A stretch of DNA of 64,000 nucleotides. It comes from CAWUKT01 sp963923035 (GTDB taxonomy: Bacteria; Bacteroidota; Bacteroidia; J057; JADKCL01). Location of the stretch: assembly GCA_963923035.1 (NCBI GenBank), contig CAWUKT010000011.1, positions 50,521 to 114,520 on the forward strand. The letters run 5' to 3'. The notes below the pieces were generated by a model, which saw only the letters and a list, made by a program, of their open reading frames with translations, was not told where the DNA came from and searched no databases. Shown piece by piece: positions 34,561 to 43,033 of the stretch; positions within the stretch are counted from its first letter, which is position 1, and every line of letters begins with the position of its first letter. The position numbers and the translations under genes are program-made.

Positions 34561-35189
34561 GACGGTTTTTTCCACCGAATCTCGCCCGGCAACAATCCAA
34601 ATTGCCAGACATCTATCGGTCTGCCTTCCCATTGCACGGCCTGGCGAAGGGTTCCTTCCCTTTGAAATCCGACCGCTTCCAACAAGCGGTGGCATTGCTC
34701 GTGGTACTGATTGACCAGCGCTACAATTCGCCGAAACCCAATTTCCCCGAACAAAAACCGCCACATTCCCCGCAGGGCTTCGCTCATATAACCATTTCCC
34801 TGGTGCGCGAGGCTCAAATTGAATCCGATTTCCCCCTGCTGCATCCTATAATCGTGGGCGACAATGGCGATGTCTCCGATCACACGACCTTCCTCCGGCA
34901 GCGTCAGCCCCCAGCGTACCCGTTTTCCCTCCACAAAATGGGTCTGGAAAACGCGGATCTTGTCCATCGCCGCTGTGCGGTGAGGAAGCGGCGTCCAAAG
35001 GTTGAGCCGACCGACTTCCGGATCTCCGTAAATGTCAAAGATGCCATCGGCGTCGTCGAGGGTCATTGGACGGATGAGCAGTCGCGGAGTCCGAATTTCA
35101 ACGGGTTCAGAAAATAGGCGGTCAAGGGAAAAATCAGGGAGAGAGGGAAGTGGAGGTAGCTTTTGATAATCAAATTGAGGGTAGGCCAT
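34557..35189 (-). CDS. GNAT family N-acetyltransferase, RimJ/RimL-like
   Basis: 210 residues from the ATG giving MAYPQFDYQ; an ATG 36 bases upstream is also in frame. The domain from about 40 has RTPRLLIRPMTLDDADGIFDIYGDPEV, the acetyl-CoA loop region LAHQGNGYMSEALRG, and NQYHEQCHRLLEAVGFQREGTLRQAV, a standard Acetyltransf_3 (RimJ/RimL) pattern. It acetylates an amine, target unknown (ribosomal protein or antibiotic-type amine are typical). It ends inside the last codons of serC, with no terminator. Confidence 0.9.
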   Translation of the reverse strand: MAYPQFDYQKLPPLPSLPDFSLDRLFSEPVEIRTPRLLIRPMTLDDADGIFDIYGDPEVGRLNLWTPLPHRTAAMDKIRVFQTHFVEGKRVRWGLTLPEEGRVIGDIAIVAHDYRMQQGEIGFNLSLAHQGNGYMSEALRGMWRFLFGEIGFRRIVALVNQYHEQCHRLLEAVGFQREGTLRQAVQWEGRPIDVWQFGLLPGEIRWKKPS

Positions 35190-35263
35190 GAGAAAAAAAT
35201 TGAGGGGATGGACTATAATATCCAAAATCCCATCTAAATTTCCTTGGTTTTCCCTTACAATCC

Positions 35264-36073
35264 ATGGAACTATTCAATTCTCTCTCAGGGGATCGGGAAC
35301 AAGACATCGCCGATTTCCTGACCTTCATCCCGATCTACAACAGCAAGCGGCGCATCCGGGCCTATTATTCCCTGCTCCGAAAATTCAAGGCTTCCATTCA
35401 GGGCCAGGTCTGCTGCGAGGCGGGCGCGGGCCGGGGACTCATTTCTCAGAAAATGGCCGAGATGGGGGCGGAAAAGGTCTACGCGGTCGAACGGAGCGGG
35501 GTCTTGTTTGATTTGTTGGAGGAAGGCGTCCAGAAGTTCCCGCAAATCGAAAGCGTAGAAGAAGACATCGAGTTTTGGGAAACGGAAACGCCCATTCAGA
35601 CCCTGGTCCACGAATTTTATGGTCCTTTGGTGCTGGATGAAACCATGCTGGTCCTGCAAAAAATGAACTTTTCGCCAACGACCATCCTTCCCGATGGCGG
35701 CCGGCTTTGGGCCATGCCCATCATGGAATCAACTTTGCTGGAAAAAGAACAACTCTACGAACCCGCCTGGAAAAGCACCTTGGCGGGCGCCCTGATCAGC
35801 GACCTCTTCGAGCATATCCCCTTTGAGCCCACCTGGGAAGTCTTCCACTGGGACGTCCACCAAAACCAGGAAACCTTCCGCTTCGAGGTTCCCGAAGCCT
35901 GCGATTTCATTGCCCTGTGCGGCGAAATCACGCACGAGCAGCAACCAGTCCTGAAAATGTGGTGGACGAACAATTGGCCGGTGATCTATACGCCCGTGAG
36001 TGGAAAGGTCTTCGAAATCGCCTTTGACTATGCTTACGGCTATACCCAGGTCAAATTTGAGTGGGTCGAATAA
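35264..36073 (+). CDS. PRMT-like SAM-dependent methyltransferase
   Basis: 269 residues. SAM-binding motif I is VCCEAGAGRGLIS (about 49-61) with an acidic motif II ending VYAVERS (Glu76). HEFYGPLVLDE (116-126) lies where arginine methyltransferases have the double-E loop (two Glu flanking a substrate-arginine pocket), and a C-terminal beta barrel-like region follows (WEVFHWDVHQNQETFRFEVP ... WWTNNWPVIYTPV), as in PRMTs. I infer a protein-arginine-methyltransferase-like enzyme of bacterial type; target unknown. It is a single gene between the divergent GNAT gene and a TIR gene. Confidence 0.75.
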   Translation: MELFNSLSGDREQDIADFLTFIPIYNSKRRIRAYYSLLRKFKASIQGQVCCEAGAGRGLISQKMAEMGAEKVYAVERSGVLFDLLEEGVQKFPQIESVEEDIEFWETETPIQTLVHEFYGPLVLDETMLVLQKMNFSPTTILPDGGRLWAMPIMESTLLEKEQLYEPAWKSTLAGALISDLFEHIPFEPTWEVFHWDVHQNQETFRFEVPEACDFIALCGEITHEQQPVLKMWWTNNWPVIYTPVSGKVFEIAFDYAYGYTQVKFEWVE

Positions 36074-36198
36074 TTTTTTTCGGAGGGGGGTGGGGGGAAA
36101 TGAAACTGCTCCGTTATAAAGGAAAATTTCGGAGCCGGGCCAATTCCCAAGGCGGAAGTAACCCGAATTTAGGTCTACGCATCAATTTCTATTTTTTA

Positions 36199-36216
36199 AG
36201 TGACTAGTCAGTCACT
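36199..36216. promoter_or_regulatory. operator-like inverted repeat AGTGACT-AGTC-AGTCACT
   Basis: Two perfect 7-base arms separated by 4 bases. The TGAC-GTCA symmetry resembles operators of TetR-family repressors. No regulator gene of that family is in the window, and the site lies about 110 bases before a weak -7-like box of the TIR gene, so its target is unclear. Confidence 0.35.
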
Positions 36217-36225
36217 CGGTCAAGG

Positions 36226-36260
36226 GGCCGCCTCGAAAATCGGGGCGGCCTTTTTCTTTT
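36226..36260 (+). terminator. rho-independent terminator
   Basis: A 10-bp stem (GGCCGCCTCG paired with CGGGGCGGCC, one G-U) with a 5-nt loop is followed by TTTTTCTTTT. It lies about 150 bases after the methyltransferase stop and would end that transcript or a short RNA starting in the gap. Confidence 0.8.
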
Positions 36261-36334
36261 GTTTCCCCATTCCGCCTACCCATCCTCCCAACCAAAAAAA
36301 TGGTGTAAATTTAGGCCCTATAAACAAGGACCTG

Positions 36335-37033
36335 ATGAACAAAGAATTTGATGTGTACGTGACCTATGCGCCCGAAGACCGGCCGCGCGTGGGACGGTTG
36401 GTCGAGGAGCTGGAAGCGGTGGGCCTGAAAGTCTGGTGGCTGGACCAACCCCACAATGCGCGGGAGAGCGTCGATATGTTGAAGCACCGCCTCACCGGCG
36501 ACCGGGCCCACCTCGTGGTCTGGTCCAAGGATGCCGCCGCCAGTGGCCGCGTCCAGGCCGAGGCCCGGGTCGGCAGCGAATCCGGCCGTTTGGTCGCCGC
36601 ACGTTTTGAAACGGTCATGCCGCCGCGGGGCACCCAGGCCAATGTCTACGCCGAATTAACGGATTGGAACGGAGGATCGTCCCACCGGGGCATCCAAAAG
36701 CTGCACGGCGGAATCTACAAGTTGACCGGAAAGGGCATGCAGGTCTCGGAGCCGCCGCCCATCCCCAACTATGTCCCGTCGCCGGACAGCCCCGTCGCTC
36801 ACCTGAGCGAGGCCGAACGCGACCAGCGGGCCTGGGACATCACCCAGCGCTACAATAACCAGACCTATTACGAGTACTACCTCGAGCACTACCCGAACGG
36901 GCGCTACGCCGAAGAAGCGCGCCAACGCCTGAACAAGAAACGCCGGAATTGGCGGACGGTCCTCGGAGTCGTCATTGGCTTTATGGTCCTCTATTTCATT
37001 GTCTACTGGGTGATTGTGCTGGGTAGCCTCTAA
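36335..37033 (+). CDS. TIR-like domain protein with C-terminal membrane helix
   Basis: 232 residues from the ATG giving MNKEFDVYVTYAPEDR; the frame is open upstream, but that part is not protein-like. Residues 5-95 match the TIR_2 pattern: DVYVTYAPEDRPRVGRLVEELEAVGLKVWWLDQ, then VVWSKDAAASGRVQAEARVGSESGRLV, where Glu76 occupies the place of the NADase glutamate. A short module YYEYYLEHYPNGRYAEEARQRL (about 177-198) is followed by one transmembrane helix (about 207-230). Such proteins are either NAD-cleaving or signalling/scaffold proteins; the missing Trp before Glu76 leaves enzymatic activity open. Confidence 0.75.
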   Translation: MNKEFDVYVTYAPEDRPRVGRLVEELEAVGLKVWWLDQPHNARESVDMLKHRLTGDRAHLVVWSKDAAASGRVQAEARVGSESGRLVAARFETVMPPRGTQANVYAELTDWNGGSSHRGIQKLHGGIYKLTGKGMQVSEPPPIPNYVPSPDSPVAHLSEAERDQRAWDITQRYNNQTYYEYYLEHYPNGRYAEEARQRLNKKRRNWRTVLGVVIGFMVLYFIVYWVIVLGSL

Positions 37034-37104
37034 GATTCCGTCCCAAAAGACCTTCCCCGGAAATTTCTGAACAAGCCCGCCGCTTTTCCGTATATTCTTG
37101 TACG

Positions 37105-37812
37105 ATGGAACGAAAAGATGCACGGAAATTGATTCAGGTGCTGGCGACCTCAGCTTTGGTGGTCAGCGTTTTGATTTTGATCCATGCGGTTTTGTGGGCG
37201 TCGGGCATTCAGCCTGGCATTTTCGGTTTGGTTCCCCGCGATTGGGCGGGGCTGGTCGGGGTGATTACCTCGCCCTTTGTCCATGCCGATTGGACCCACC
37301 TCCTCTCCAATGCTGGTCCGCTGTTTGTCTTCATCGCTGCCTCCCTGTATTTCTACCGCAAGGCATTCTTCCGCTCCCTCCCCTGGATGTTCTTCATGAC
37401 GGGCATTTGGGTGTGGATCGCGGGAAAAAGTGGCCCCCACATCGGGGCCAGTGGCATTGCGTATGCATTGGCAGCATTTCTCTTCTTCAGCGGCATCTTT
37501 CGCCGCAATACCCAGAATCTGGCCCTCTCCCTGGTCATCGCCTTTTTCTACGGCAGCATGATCTGGGGCGTCCTCCCGGTCCAACCCGGGGTGAGCTGGG
37601 AAAGCCACTTGTTTGGGGCCTTGGCGGGACTTTTCCTCGCTTGGTACTTCCGGAAACTGGGAGTGCCCCCCAAAAAGCGTTACTTCTGGGAAGACGAAGC
37701 CGAGAATCCCGAGGCGGACAAGCAGGCCATTTGGAACTACCGGGAAAATTGGTCCGGGGCCAATCAAGTGATTGTCCCTTCCGATCCGAACTATCCCCAA
37801 GACCAATGGTAA
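37105..37812 (+). CDS. rhomboid family intramembrane serine protease
   Basis: 235 residues with about six membrane helices. The rhomboid hallmarks are all present: the HLLSNA block (His65, Asn69), the catalytic Ser116 in GASG and the partner His168 in ESHLFGALAG. It cleaves membrane proteins within or near their helices in the inner membrane; a target cannot be read from sequence. A TATATTCTTG sequence just upstream of the ATG is promoter-like. A charged C-terminal tail of about 50 residues is soluble. Confidence 0.93.
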   Translation: MERKDARKLIQVLATSALVVSVLILIHAVLWASGIQPGIFGLVPRDWAGLVGVITSPFVHADWTHLLSNAGPLFVFIAASLYFYRKAFFRSLPWMFFMTGIWVWIAGKSGPHIGASGIAYALAAFLFFSGIFRRNTQNLALSLVIAFFYGSMIWGVLPVQPGVSWESHLFGALAGLFLAWYFRKLGVPPKKRYFWEDEAENPEADKQAIWNYRENWSGANQVIVPSDPNYPQDQW

Positions 37813-37847
37813 GCACCGCATTTTTCCTTCCATTCCCTGAAAATCAC

Positions 37848-37855
37848 TATCTTTA
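37848..37855 (+). promoter_or_regulatory. -7-like box TATCTTTA for the DUF2480 gene
   Basis: One base from the TAnnTTTG consensus, 19 bases before the ATG. Confidence 0.4.
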
Positions 37856-37874
37856 AGCGGAGTATTTTACTGAT

Positions 37875-38393
37875 ATGAGTGGTGAAATCATCAATCGTGT
37901 TGCCCTGAGTCCGCTGGTGACCTTTGACCTGGCGGACCACTACGACAGTGGCGAACGCGTCGAATTTGACATCAAAGACCAATTGTTCCAGGGGATGATT
38001 CTTCGGGAGAAAGACTTCCGGGCTTTCATCAAGGAACACGACTGGTCCCAGTACGCCGGCAAGCATGTAAATATCATGACCAGCGTAGATGCCATCATTC
38101 CAGGCTGGGCCTGGATGCTGCTGGGAATCCAATTGGAACCCTACGCGAAAACCCTCGTATTTGGTAATAGGGAGGATCTGGAAAAAGAAATCTGGCGTGC
38201 CTCTCTGGACCGAATCGATTATGAAGCACTTGATGGTAAAAAGATTGTAGTGAAAGGCTGTGGTGACATTGACATTCCCCAGGCGACCTACGTAGAATTC
38301 ATCCGGCGCCTTCGCCCCATTGCGAACAAACTCATGTATGGGGAGCCCTGCTCCACCGTACCACTCTATAAAAAACCCAAACCTCAAAATTGA
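37875..38393 (+). CDS. DUF2480 family protein
   Basis: 172 residues, the normal length of the family found almost only in Bacteroidota. Typical blocks are seen: MSGEIINRVALSPLVTFDLADHY at the start, LFQGMILREKDFRAFIKEHDWSQYAGKHVNI, and the cysteine motif KGCGDIDIPQATY. Soluble and cytoplasmic; function not established. It is followed 33 bases later by the SPFH-SHOCT gene on the same strand, possibly a shared transcript. Confidence 0.88.
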   Translation: MSGEIINRVALSPLVTFDLADHYDSGERVEFDIKDQLFQGMILREKDFRAFIKEHDWSQYAGKHVNIMTSVDAIIPGWAWMLLGIQLEPYAKTLVFGNREDLEKEIWRASLDRIDYEALDGKKIVVKGCGDIDIPQATYVEFIRRLRPIANKLMYGEPCSTVPLYKKPKPQN

Positions 38394-38426
38394 TCATTAG
38401 CAACGTTTATTACCTCCAATAACACT

Positions 38427-39458
38427 ATGGGACTTTTCAACTTTATTCGCGGCCAGTTTATCGATGTCATCGAGTGGGCCGATCCTTCCCGTGACACCAT
38501 TGTTTACAAGTTCCCCGACCGGGACCAAGAAATCAAAATGGGCGCGCAGCTGACCGTGCGCGAGTCCCAGGTAGCAATTTTGGTAAATGAAGGCGCGCTC
38601 GCCGATGTCTACGAGCCGGGCCGCTACGAACTGACCACCCGGAACATGCCGATCCTCACATCGCTCCGTTCCTGGAAATATGGCTTTGAGTCACCCTTTA
38701 AAGTTGACGTTTACTACGTCAATACCCGCCAATTTACCGACCAGAAGTGGGGCACCCCGACGCCGGTCTATATCCCCGATGCCAAATTTGGCCAGGTGGA
38801 GATCCGCGCCTTTGGCTCCTACAACTTCCGCGTCTCCGACGCAGGCAAGTTCTTCAAAGAATTTGCCGGTACCGATAACCTCGTGAAGGTCCAGGAACTG
38901 GAAGGCACCCTCCGCGGCAAATTGGTCGACCGTTTCACCGAAATCGTGGCTGAGATGGCAGAAGAAGGCCTGTCCTTCGTCCAGCTCCAGTCCAATAAAT
39001 CTGAGTTCACCAAGGCCCTCATGCCGCGGATCAAAGATTACTTCGACGATTTCGGACTGTCCATCACCGACTTTAGCATCCAATCTATCACCTTGCCGCC
39101 GGAAGTCAACGAGTTCCTCCGCAAGAATACCCAGATGAAGATGGTCGGCGACATGAACCAGTTCACGCAGTTCCAGGCTGCCAAGTCCATGGAAGACGCG
39201 GCCAAGAGCGGCGGCAACATGGCCCAGCCTGGCATGGACATGGCCAACCTGATGATGTCCAATATGATGATGCAGCAGATGCAGCAAAATCAGCAACAGA
39301 ACAATCCCGCCGGCCAGAACCAAGGCGGTGGCAATCAGGAGATGAGCCGTGATGAGATCATGAAGACCTTGAAGGAGCTCGGCGAACTGAAAACCGCTGG
39401 AATTCTGAGCGAAGAAGAATTCGAAGCGAAGAAAAAGGAATTGTTGGCGCGGCTGTAA
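38427..39458 (+). CDS. SPFH-domain protein with SHOCT tail (virion core protein/YdjI type)
   Basis: 343 residues. An SPFH-like beta/alpha domain (about 20-235: VIEWADPSRDTIVYKFPDRDQEIKMGAQLTVRESQVAILVNEG) fits the family of B. subtilis YdjI, with no membrane helix. A Gln/Met/Asn-rich linker (about 250-305) leads to a SHOCT motif (about 312-343: KTLKELGELKTAGILSEEEFEAKKKELL). Such proteins assemble on membranes and recruit other factors in envelope stress or cell division. It is followed by a strong terminator. Confidence 0.9.
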   Translation: MGLFNFIRGQFIDVIEWADPSRDTIVYKFPDRDQEIKMGAQLTVRESQVAILVNEGALADVYEPGRYELTTRNMPILTSLRSWKYGFESPFKVDVYYVNTRQFTDQKWGTPTPVYIPDAKFGQVEIRAFGSYNFRVSDAGKFFKEFAGTDNLVKVQELEGTLRGKLVDRFTEIVAEMAEEGLSFVQLQSNKSEFTKALMPRIKDYFDDFGLSITDFSIQSITLPPEVNEFLRKNTQMKMVGDMNQFTQFQAAKSMEDAAKSGGNMAQPGMDMANLMMSNMMMQQMQQNQQQNNPAGQNQGGGNQEMSRDEIMKTLKELGELKTAGILSEEEFEAKKKELLARL

Positions 39459-39480
39459 ACAGCCCCGTCTCAAGATATGG

Positions 39481-39511
39481 ATCCCCGCAGCTCTGGCTGT
39501 GGGGATTTTTT
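39481..39511 (+). terminator. terminator after the SPFH-SHOCT gene
   Basis: 11-bp stem (ATCCCCGCAGC with GCTGTGGGGAT, one G-U) and 4-nt loop followed by a run of six T's. Confidence 0.88.
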
Positions 39512-39523
39512 GGTGCCGGAATT

Positions 39524-40840
39524 TTAGGCGGGGGCTCCGGATGGGCGCATCCGGGCAACGGGAATCAGGACGAGGAGTCCGAAGAAGAAGAAGATGCCGA
39601 GGAACAGGGCCGAACCGCGCATGCTACCGGTCAGGCTTTCGATCAGCCCGAAGCTGTAAGCTCCCAAGGTGATCGCGACCTTCTCCGTGATATCGTAGAA
39701 GCTGTAAAACGACGCGTGGTCTTTGGTTTCGGGCAATAGCTTTGCGTAGGTCGAGCGGGACAAGGCCTGGATGCCGCCCATGACTGTCCCGACGCCGAAG
39801 GCGAGGCCGTAGAATTGGAGGGGCGTTTGGATAAACCAGCACGCCCCGCAAACCACCACCCAAATGAGGACCGAGACCATGATCGATTGGATATTCCCGA
39901 TTTTTCCCGCCAACCAAGCAAAGAAATACGACCCGGCAATCCCCACAAACTGGATCAGCATCACCGTGGTAATCAATTCGCTCGCCTCCATGCCGAGTTC
40001 CTTTTGGGCGAAGGGTGTGGCGAGGTAAATGACCGTCATATAACCCATGCTGTAAAAGAAAAAGGCCAGCAGGAACAAACGGAGCCGCAATTGCTCTTTG
40101 GTCCGGAGAATGCGCCACACGGAAACCAGTTCTTTCCAGCCCTTGGTGAGCATATTCGTGCGCTCCGGTTTTCGGGAATAGATATTGTCAGGGAGGTGCC
40201 GCCAGGTCAGGAAGGCAAATCCAAACCACCAGACTCCGGCCAGGGCAAAAGAAATCCGCGTGGCCATCCCTTCTTCCAAGCCGATGGCTTCGTGGCCCAT
40301 GATCATCGCCAGGCAGATGATCAGGAGCAGGGAACTCCCGATATAGCCCATCGTAAATCCGTGGGCCGATATTCGGTCGAGGTCTTTGGCGTGGGCGATC
40401 TCGGGCAAAAAGGCATTGTAAAACACCAAACTCCCCGCAAAGCCAATACTCGCCAGCACCGAAAAGCCCAATCCCACGGCCAGGGTGCTTTCACCATCGA
40501 AGAAGAACAAAGCGGTGGAAGAAATGGCGCCCAAGGTCGAGAAGAATTGCATGAAACGCTTCTTCTTACCGGCAAAATCGGCGATTCCAGAGAGCACCGG
40601 GGTAATCAGGGAGACGAGCAAAAAAGAAAAGGAGATACAATAGGCCAACAATTGGGTATTGATGAAGTCCATGCCGAGGAACCGCACCAATTTTTCCCCG
40701 TCTGCATTTTCCGTTCCGATGACCGCTTCAAAGTACAACGGAAAAACCGCCGTCGTAATCACCAGGGGGTATACCGAGTTCGCCCAATCAAACCAGGTCC
40801 ACGCCCGGATTACTTTACGATCACCTTTTTCAAACGCCAT
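39524..40840 (-). CDS. MFS transporter of the UMF1/Atg22 type
   Basis: 438 residues with about twelve membrane helices, starting from the ATG that gives MAFEKGDRKVIRAWTWFDWANS; this FDWANS block and the late GGIQALSRSTYAKLLPE block are the typical signatures of the UMF1 (Atg22-like vacuole effluxer) family found in many bacteria. A member of the MFS in the inner membrane; the substrate (possibly amino acids) is unknown. An ATG 33 bases upstream is in frame but less likely. Confidence 0.9.
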   Translation of the reverse strand: MAFEKGDRKVIRAWTWFDWANSVYPLVITTAVFPLYFEAVIGTENADGEKLVRFLGMDFINTQLLAYCISFSFLLVSLITPVLSGIADFAGKKKRFMQFFSTLGAISSTALFFFDGESTLAVGLGFSVLASIGFAGSLVFYNAFLPEIAHAKDLDRISAHGFTMGYIGSSLLLIICLAMIMGHEAIGLEEGMATRISFALAGVWWFGFAFLTWRHLPDNIYSRKPERTNMLTKGWKELVSVWRILRTKEQLRLRLFLLAFFFYSMGYMTVIYLATPFAQKELGMEASELITTVMLIQFVGIAGSYFFAWLAGKIGNIQSIMVSVLIWVVVCGACWFIQTPLQFYGLAFGVGTVMGGIQALSRSTYAKLLPETKDHASFYSFYDITEKVAITLGAYSFGLIESLTGSMRGSALFLGIFFFFGLLVLIPVARMRPSGAPA

Positions 40841-40906
40841 AGGGTAAAATAGAGATTTATCTCCGGGCCCCAACGGCCCGAAGGTGTCTTTTTACAGGAA
40901 GTAAAG

Positions 40907-41956
40907 TCAGGAAAAATGGTCGCCCGTCTCCTGCGGAGCCGCTTCTATCACGGGCAAATTCTCCTTCTCGATCCCCAGCCACTCCAAAGTCGAATTGCAG
41001 AAAATATCTTCGACGACCGTCTCCGGCAGACCCGAATCCACAATGTACTGGCCGATTTCGAGGTCGCCCAGCGGGAACGGATAGTCCGAGCCCAGGCAAA
41101 TCCGCCGGGAACCCACCATGTCGATGGCGTAGTTCAGGAACTGGATGTCGTGGGTGATGGAGTCGATCCAGAACTTGCCGATATAATCGCGGGGATTGAC
41201 CTCGTTGTCGATGGCGACGAGGTCCGGCCGGCAATTGAATCCGTGCTCAATCCGACCAATGGTCGGCAAAAACGAACCGCCCGCGTGGCTGAAGCACACG
41301 CGAAGCTGCGGATGGCGCTCGAAGACGCCACTGAAAATCATCGAACAAATCGCCCGGGACGTCTCCGCCGGCATGCCCACCAACCACGGCAACCAGTACT
41401 TCCGGATCTGGTAAAAGCCCATCATGTTCCACGGATGCACCATGATCGGCATGTCCAACTCCTCGCACGCCGCCCACAACTCATCAAATTCCGGCTCGGA
41501 AAGGTTCTTGTCGTTGATGTTCGATCCAATTTGAATGCCCACCAGGCCCAACTTCTTGCACCGCTCCAATTCCTGGATGGCATAGCCGGGATGCTGCATG
41601 GGCAGGGTGCCCAGGGCCATGTAGTGGTTCGGATTTTCCGAAACGGTCTTCGCAATGTCGTCGTTCAGGAACTGGGCGACTTCCAGTCCGTCCTTGGGCT
41701 TCGCCCAATACGCAAACAGCACCGGAATCGTGCAGATGACCTGCATCTGGGTCGCCTTCTCCGCGTATTCCTGCACCCGCAACCCGGCATCCCAGCAGTT
41801 CTGTTTGATGCGCCGAAAAAACTCATTCCCCTTCATCATGTCCGCCGTTCCGGGCACATTGTTTTCGAGGTAAATAAAGTCTCCGTAGCCAAATTTATCC
41901 GCCCAGCGGGGTAGCGACGCCGGGATGATGTGGGTGTGCATATCGATCTTGAGCAT
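40907..41956 (-). CDS. amidohydrolase-family decarboxylase, ACMSD-like
   Basis: 349 residues from the ATG that gives MLKIDMHTHIIP (metal ligands His7, His9). Later blocks MVHPWNMMG, FSHAGGSFLPTIGRIEHG and LGSDYPFPLGDLEIG match 2-amino-3-carboxymuconate-6-semialdehyde decarboxylase, a zinc enzyme that diverts tryptophan breakdown away from quinolinate. Related 2,3-dihydroxybenzoate-type decarboxylases share parts of this pattern, so the substrate assignment is probable rather than certain. No other kynurenine pathway gene is in the window. Confidence 0.85.
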   Translation of the reverse strand: MLKIDMHTHIIPASLPRWADKFGYGDFIYLENNVPGTADMMKGNEFFRRIKQNCWDAGLRVQEYAEKATQMQVICTIPVLFAYWAKPKDGLEVAQFLNDDIAKTVSENPNHYMALGTLPMQHPGYAIQELERCKKLGLVGIQIGSNINDKNLSEPEFDELWAACEELDMPIMVHPWNMMGFYQIRKYWLPWLVGMPAETSRAICSMIFSGVFERHPQLRVCFSHAGGSFLPTIGRIEHGFNCRPDLVAIDNEVNPRDYIGKFWIDSITHDIQFLNYAIDMVGSRRICLGSDYPFPLGDLEIGQYIVDSGLPETVVEDIFCNSTLEWLGIEKENLPVIEAAPQETGDHFS

Positions 41957-41989
41957 ACCCGAATTTAATGCGAATCCCTTGGGAATGAA

Positions 41990-42024
41990 AAAGAAATGTG
42001 CCAACGGAAGCCGCTGGCACATTT
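41990..42024 (-). terminator. terminator after fabH
   Basis: A 10-bp perfect stem (AAATGTGCCA with TGGCACATTT), an 11-nt loop that can form a short inner stem, and on the minus strand a T-rich run (TTTCTTTTTC). It ends the yceD-rpmF-plsX-fabH transcript. Confidence 0.8.
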
Positions 42025-42046
42025 CTAAAAGGTTAAATTTTCGGGC

Positions 42047-43027
42047 TTAAATCGCCCATTTGACGTAGATAGCGCCCCAGGAGAACCCGCCGCCGACCGC
42101 GGCCAGAATGAGGTTGTCCCCTTTCTCGAGCTGGTCCTGCCATTCGTAGAGGCACAGCGGAATGGTCGCGCCGGTGGTATTTCCGTAGCGGTGGATGTTC
42201 AGCATGACCTTGCTGGAGTCCACGCCCATGCGGTTGGCGCAAGCATCAATGATGCGTTTGTTGGCCTGGTGGGGGACGAGGAAACGCACATCGTCACCGG
42301 TCAGGTTATTGCGTTTCATAACTTTCTCACAAACGTCGGCCATTTTCGTCACGGCGAATTTGAATACGGCGCGGCCTTCCTGGTAGACGTAGTGCTCGCC
42401 CGCGGCCACCGTCGCTGCAGACGGGGGTTTGCGGCTACCGCCGGCCTTCATGTGCAGGTGCTTTTTGCCCGCACCATCCGTGTGGAGGCTTTCGTCGAGG
42501 ACGCCGAGGCCCTCTTCATTGGGTTCCAGCAAAATGGCAGCAGCGCCATCGCCAAAGAGCACGCAGGTATTGCGGTCGGTATAGTCGATGATGGAGCTCA
42601 TCTTGTCGGCTCCGACTACGACGACCTTCTTGTGCTGGCCGGAAGTGATGAATTTGGCGCCTACGGAAACCGAGTAGAGGAATCCGGAGCAAGCGGCTTC
42701 GAGGTCGAAGCCCCAGGCGTTGGTGGCACCGATGGCTTCGGTGACAATGGCTGCCGTCGCCGGAAACGTGTGGTCCGGGGTTACCGTCGCCATGATCAGG
42801 AGATCGATTTCTTCCGGGCTGATGCCCCGCCGTTCGCACAGTTCCTTCACCGCCTCGATGGCCATGTCGGAAGTCGCACCATCCTTCATGATGTGGCGCT
42901 TCTCGATTCCGGTCCGCTCCCGGATCCACTGATCAGAGGTGTCGACCATTTTTTCGAGGTCGAAGTTGCTCAGGATATGCTCCGGGATATAGTGGCCAAT
43001 GGCCGTAATAGCAGCAGTAATTGCCAT
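42047..43027 (-). CDS. fabH: 3-oxoacyl-ACP synthase III (KAS III)
   Basis: 326 residues. The active-site Cys113 lies in LEAACSGFLYS, followed by the catalytic His in VPHQANKRI and Asn in YGNTTGA; the N-terminal pattern TSDQWIRERTGIEKRHI is canonical. FabH starts each fatty-acid chain by condensing acetyl-CoA (or branched acyl-CoA) with malonyl-ACP in the cytoplasm. It is the last gene of the fatty-acid/phospholipid cluster, 6 bases after plsX, and is followed by a terminator. Confidence 0.97.
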   Translation of the reverse strand: MAITAAITAIGHYIPEHILSNFDLEKMVDTSDQWIRERTGIEKRHIMKDGATSDMAIEAVKELCERRGISPEEIDLLIMATVTPDHTFPATAAIVTEAIGATNAWGFDLEAACSGFLYSVSVGAKFITSGQHKKVVVVGADKMSSIIDYTDRNTCVLFGDGAAAILLEPNEEGLGVLDESLHTDGAGKKHLHMKAGGSRKPPSAATVAAGEHYVYQEGRAVFKFAVTKMADVCEKVMKRNNLTGDDVRFLVPHQANKRIIDACANRMGVDSSKVMLNIHRYGNTTGATIPLCLYEWQDQLEKGDNLILAAVGGGFSWGAIYVKWAI

Positions 43028-43033
43028 AATTTT

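Larger units (their letters stand above)
36074..36334. other. intergenic region with palindrome and terminator
   Basis: 261 bases without a gene. It holds a perfect inverted repeat resembling a TetR-type operator, then a strong terminator (both listed), then a weak -7-like TAAATTTA before the TIR gene. Confidence 0.5.
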
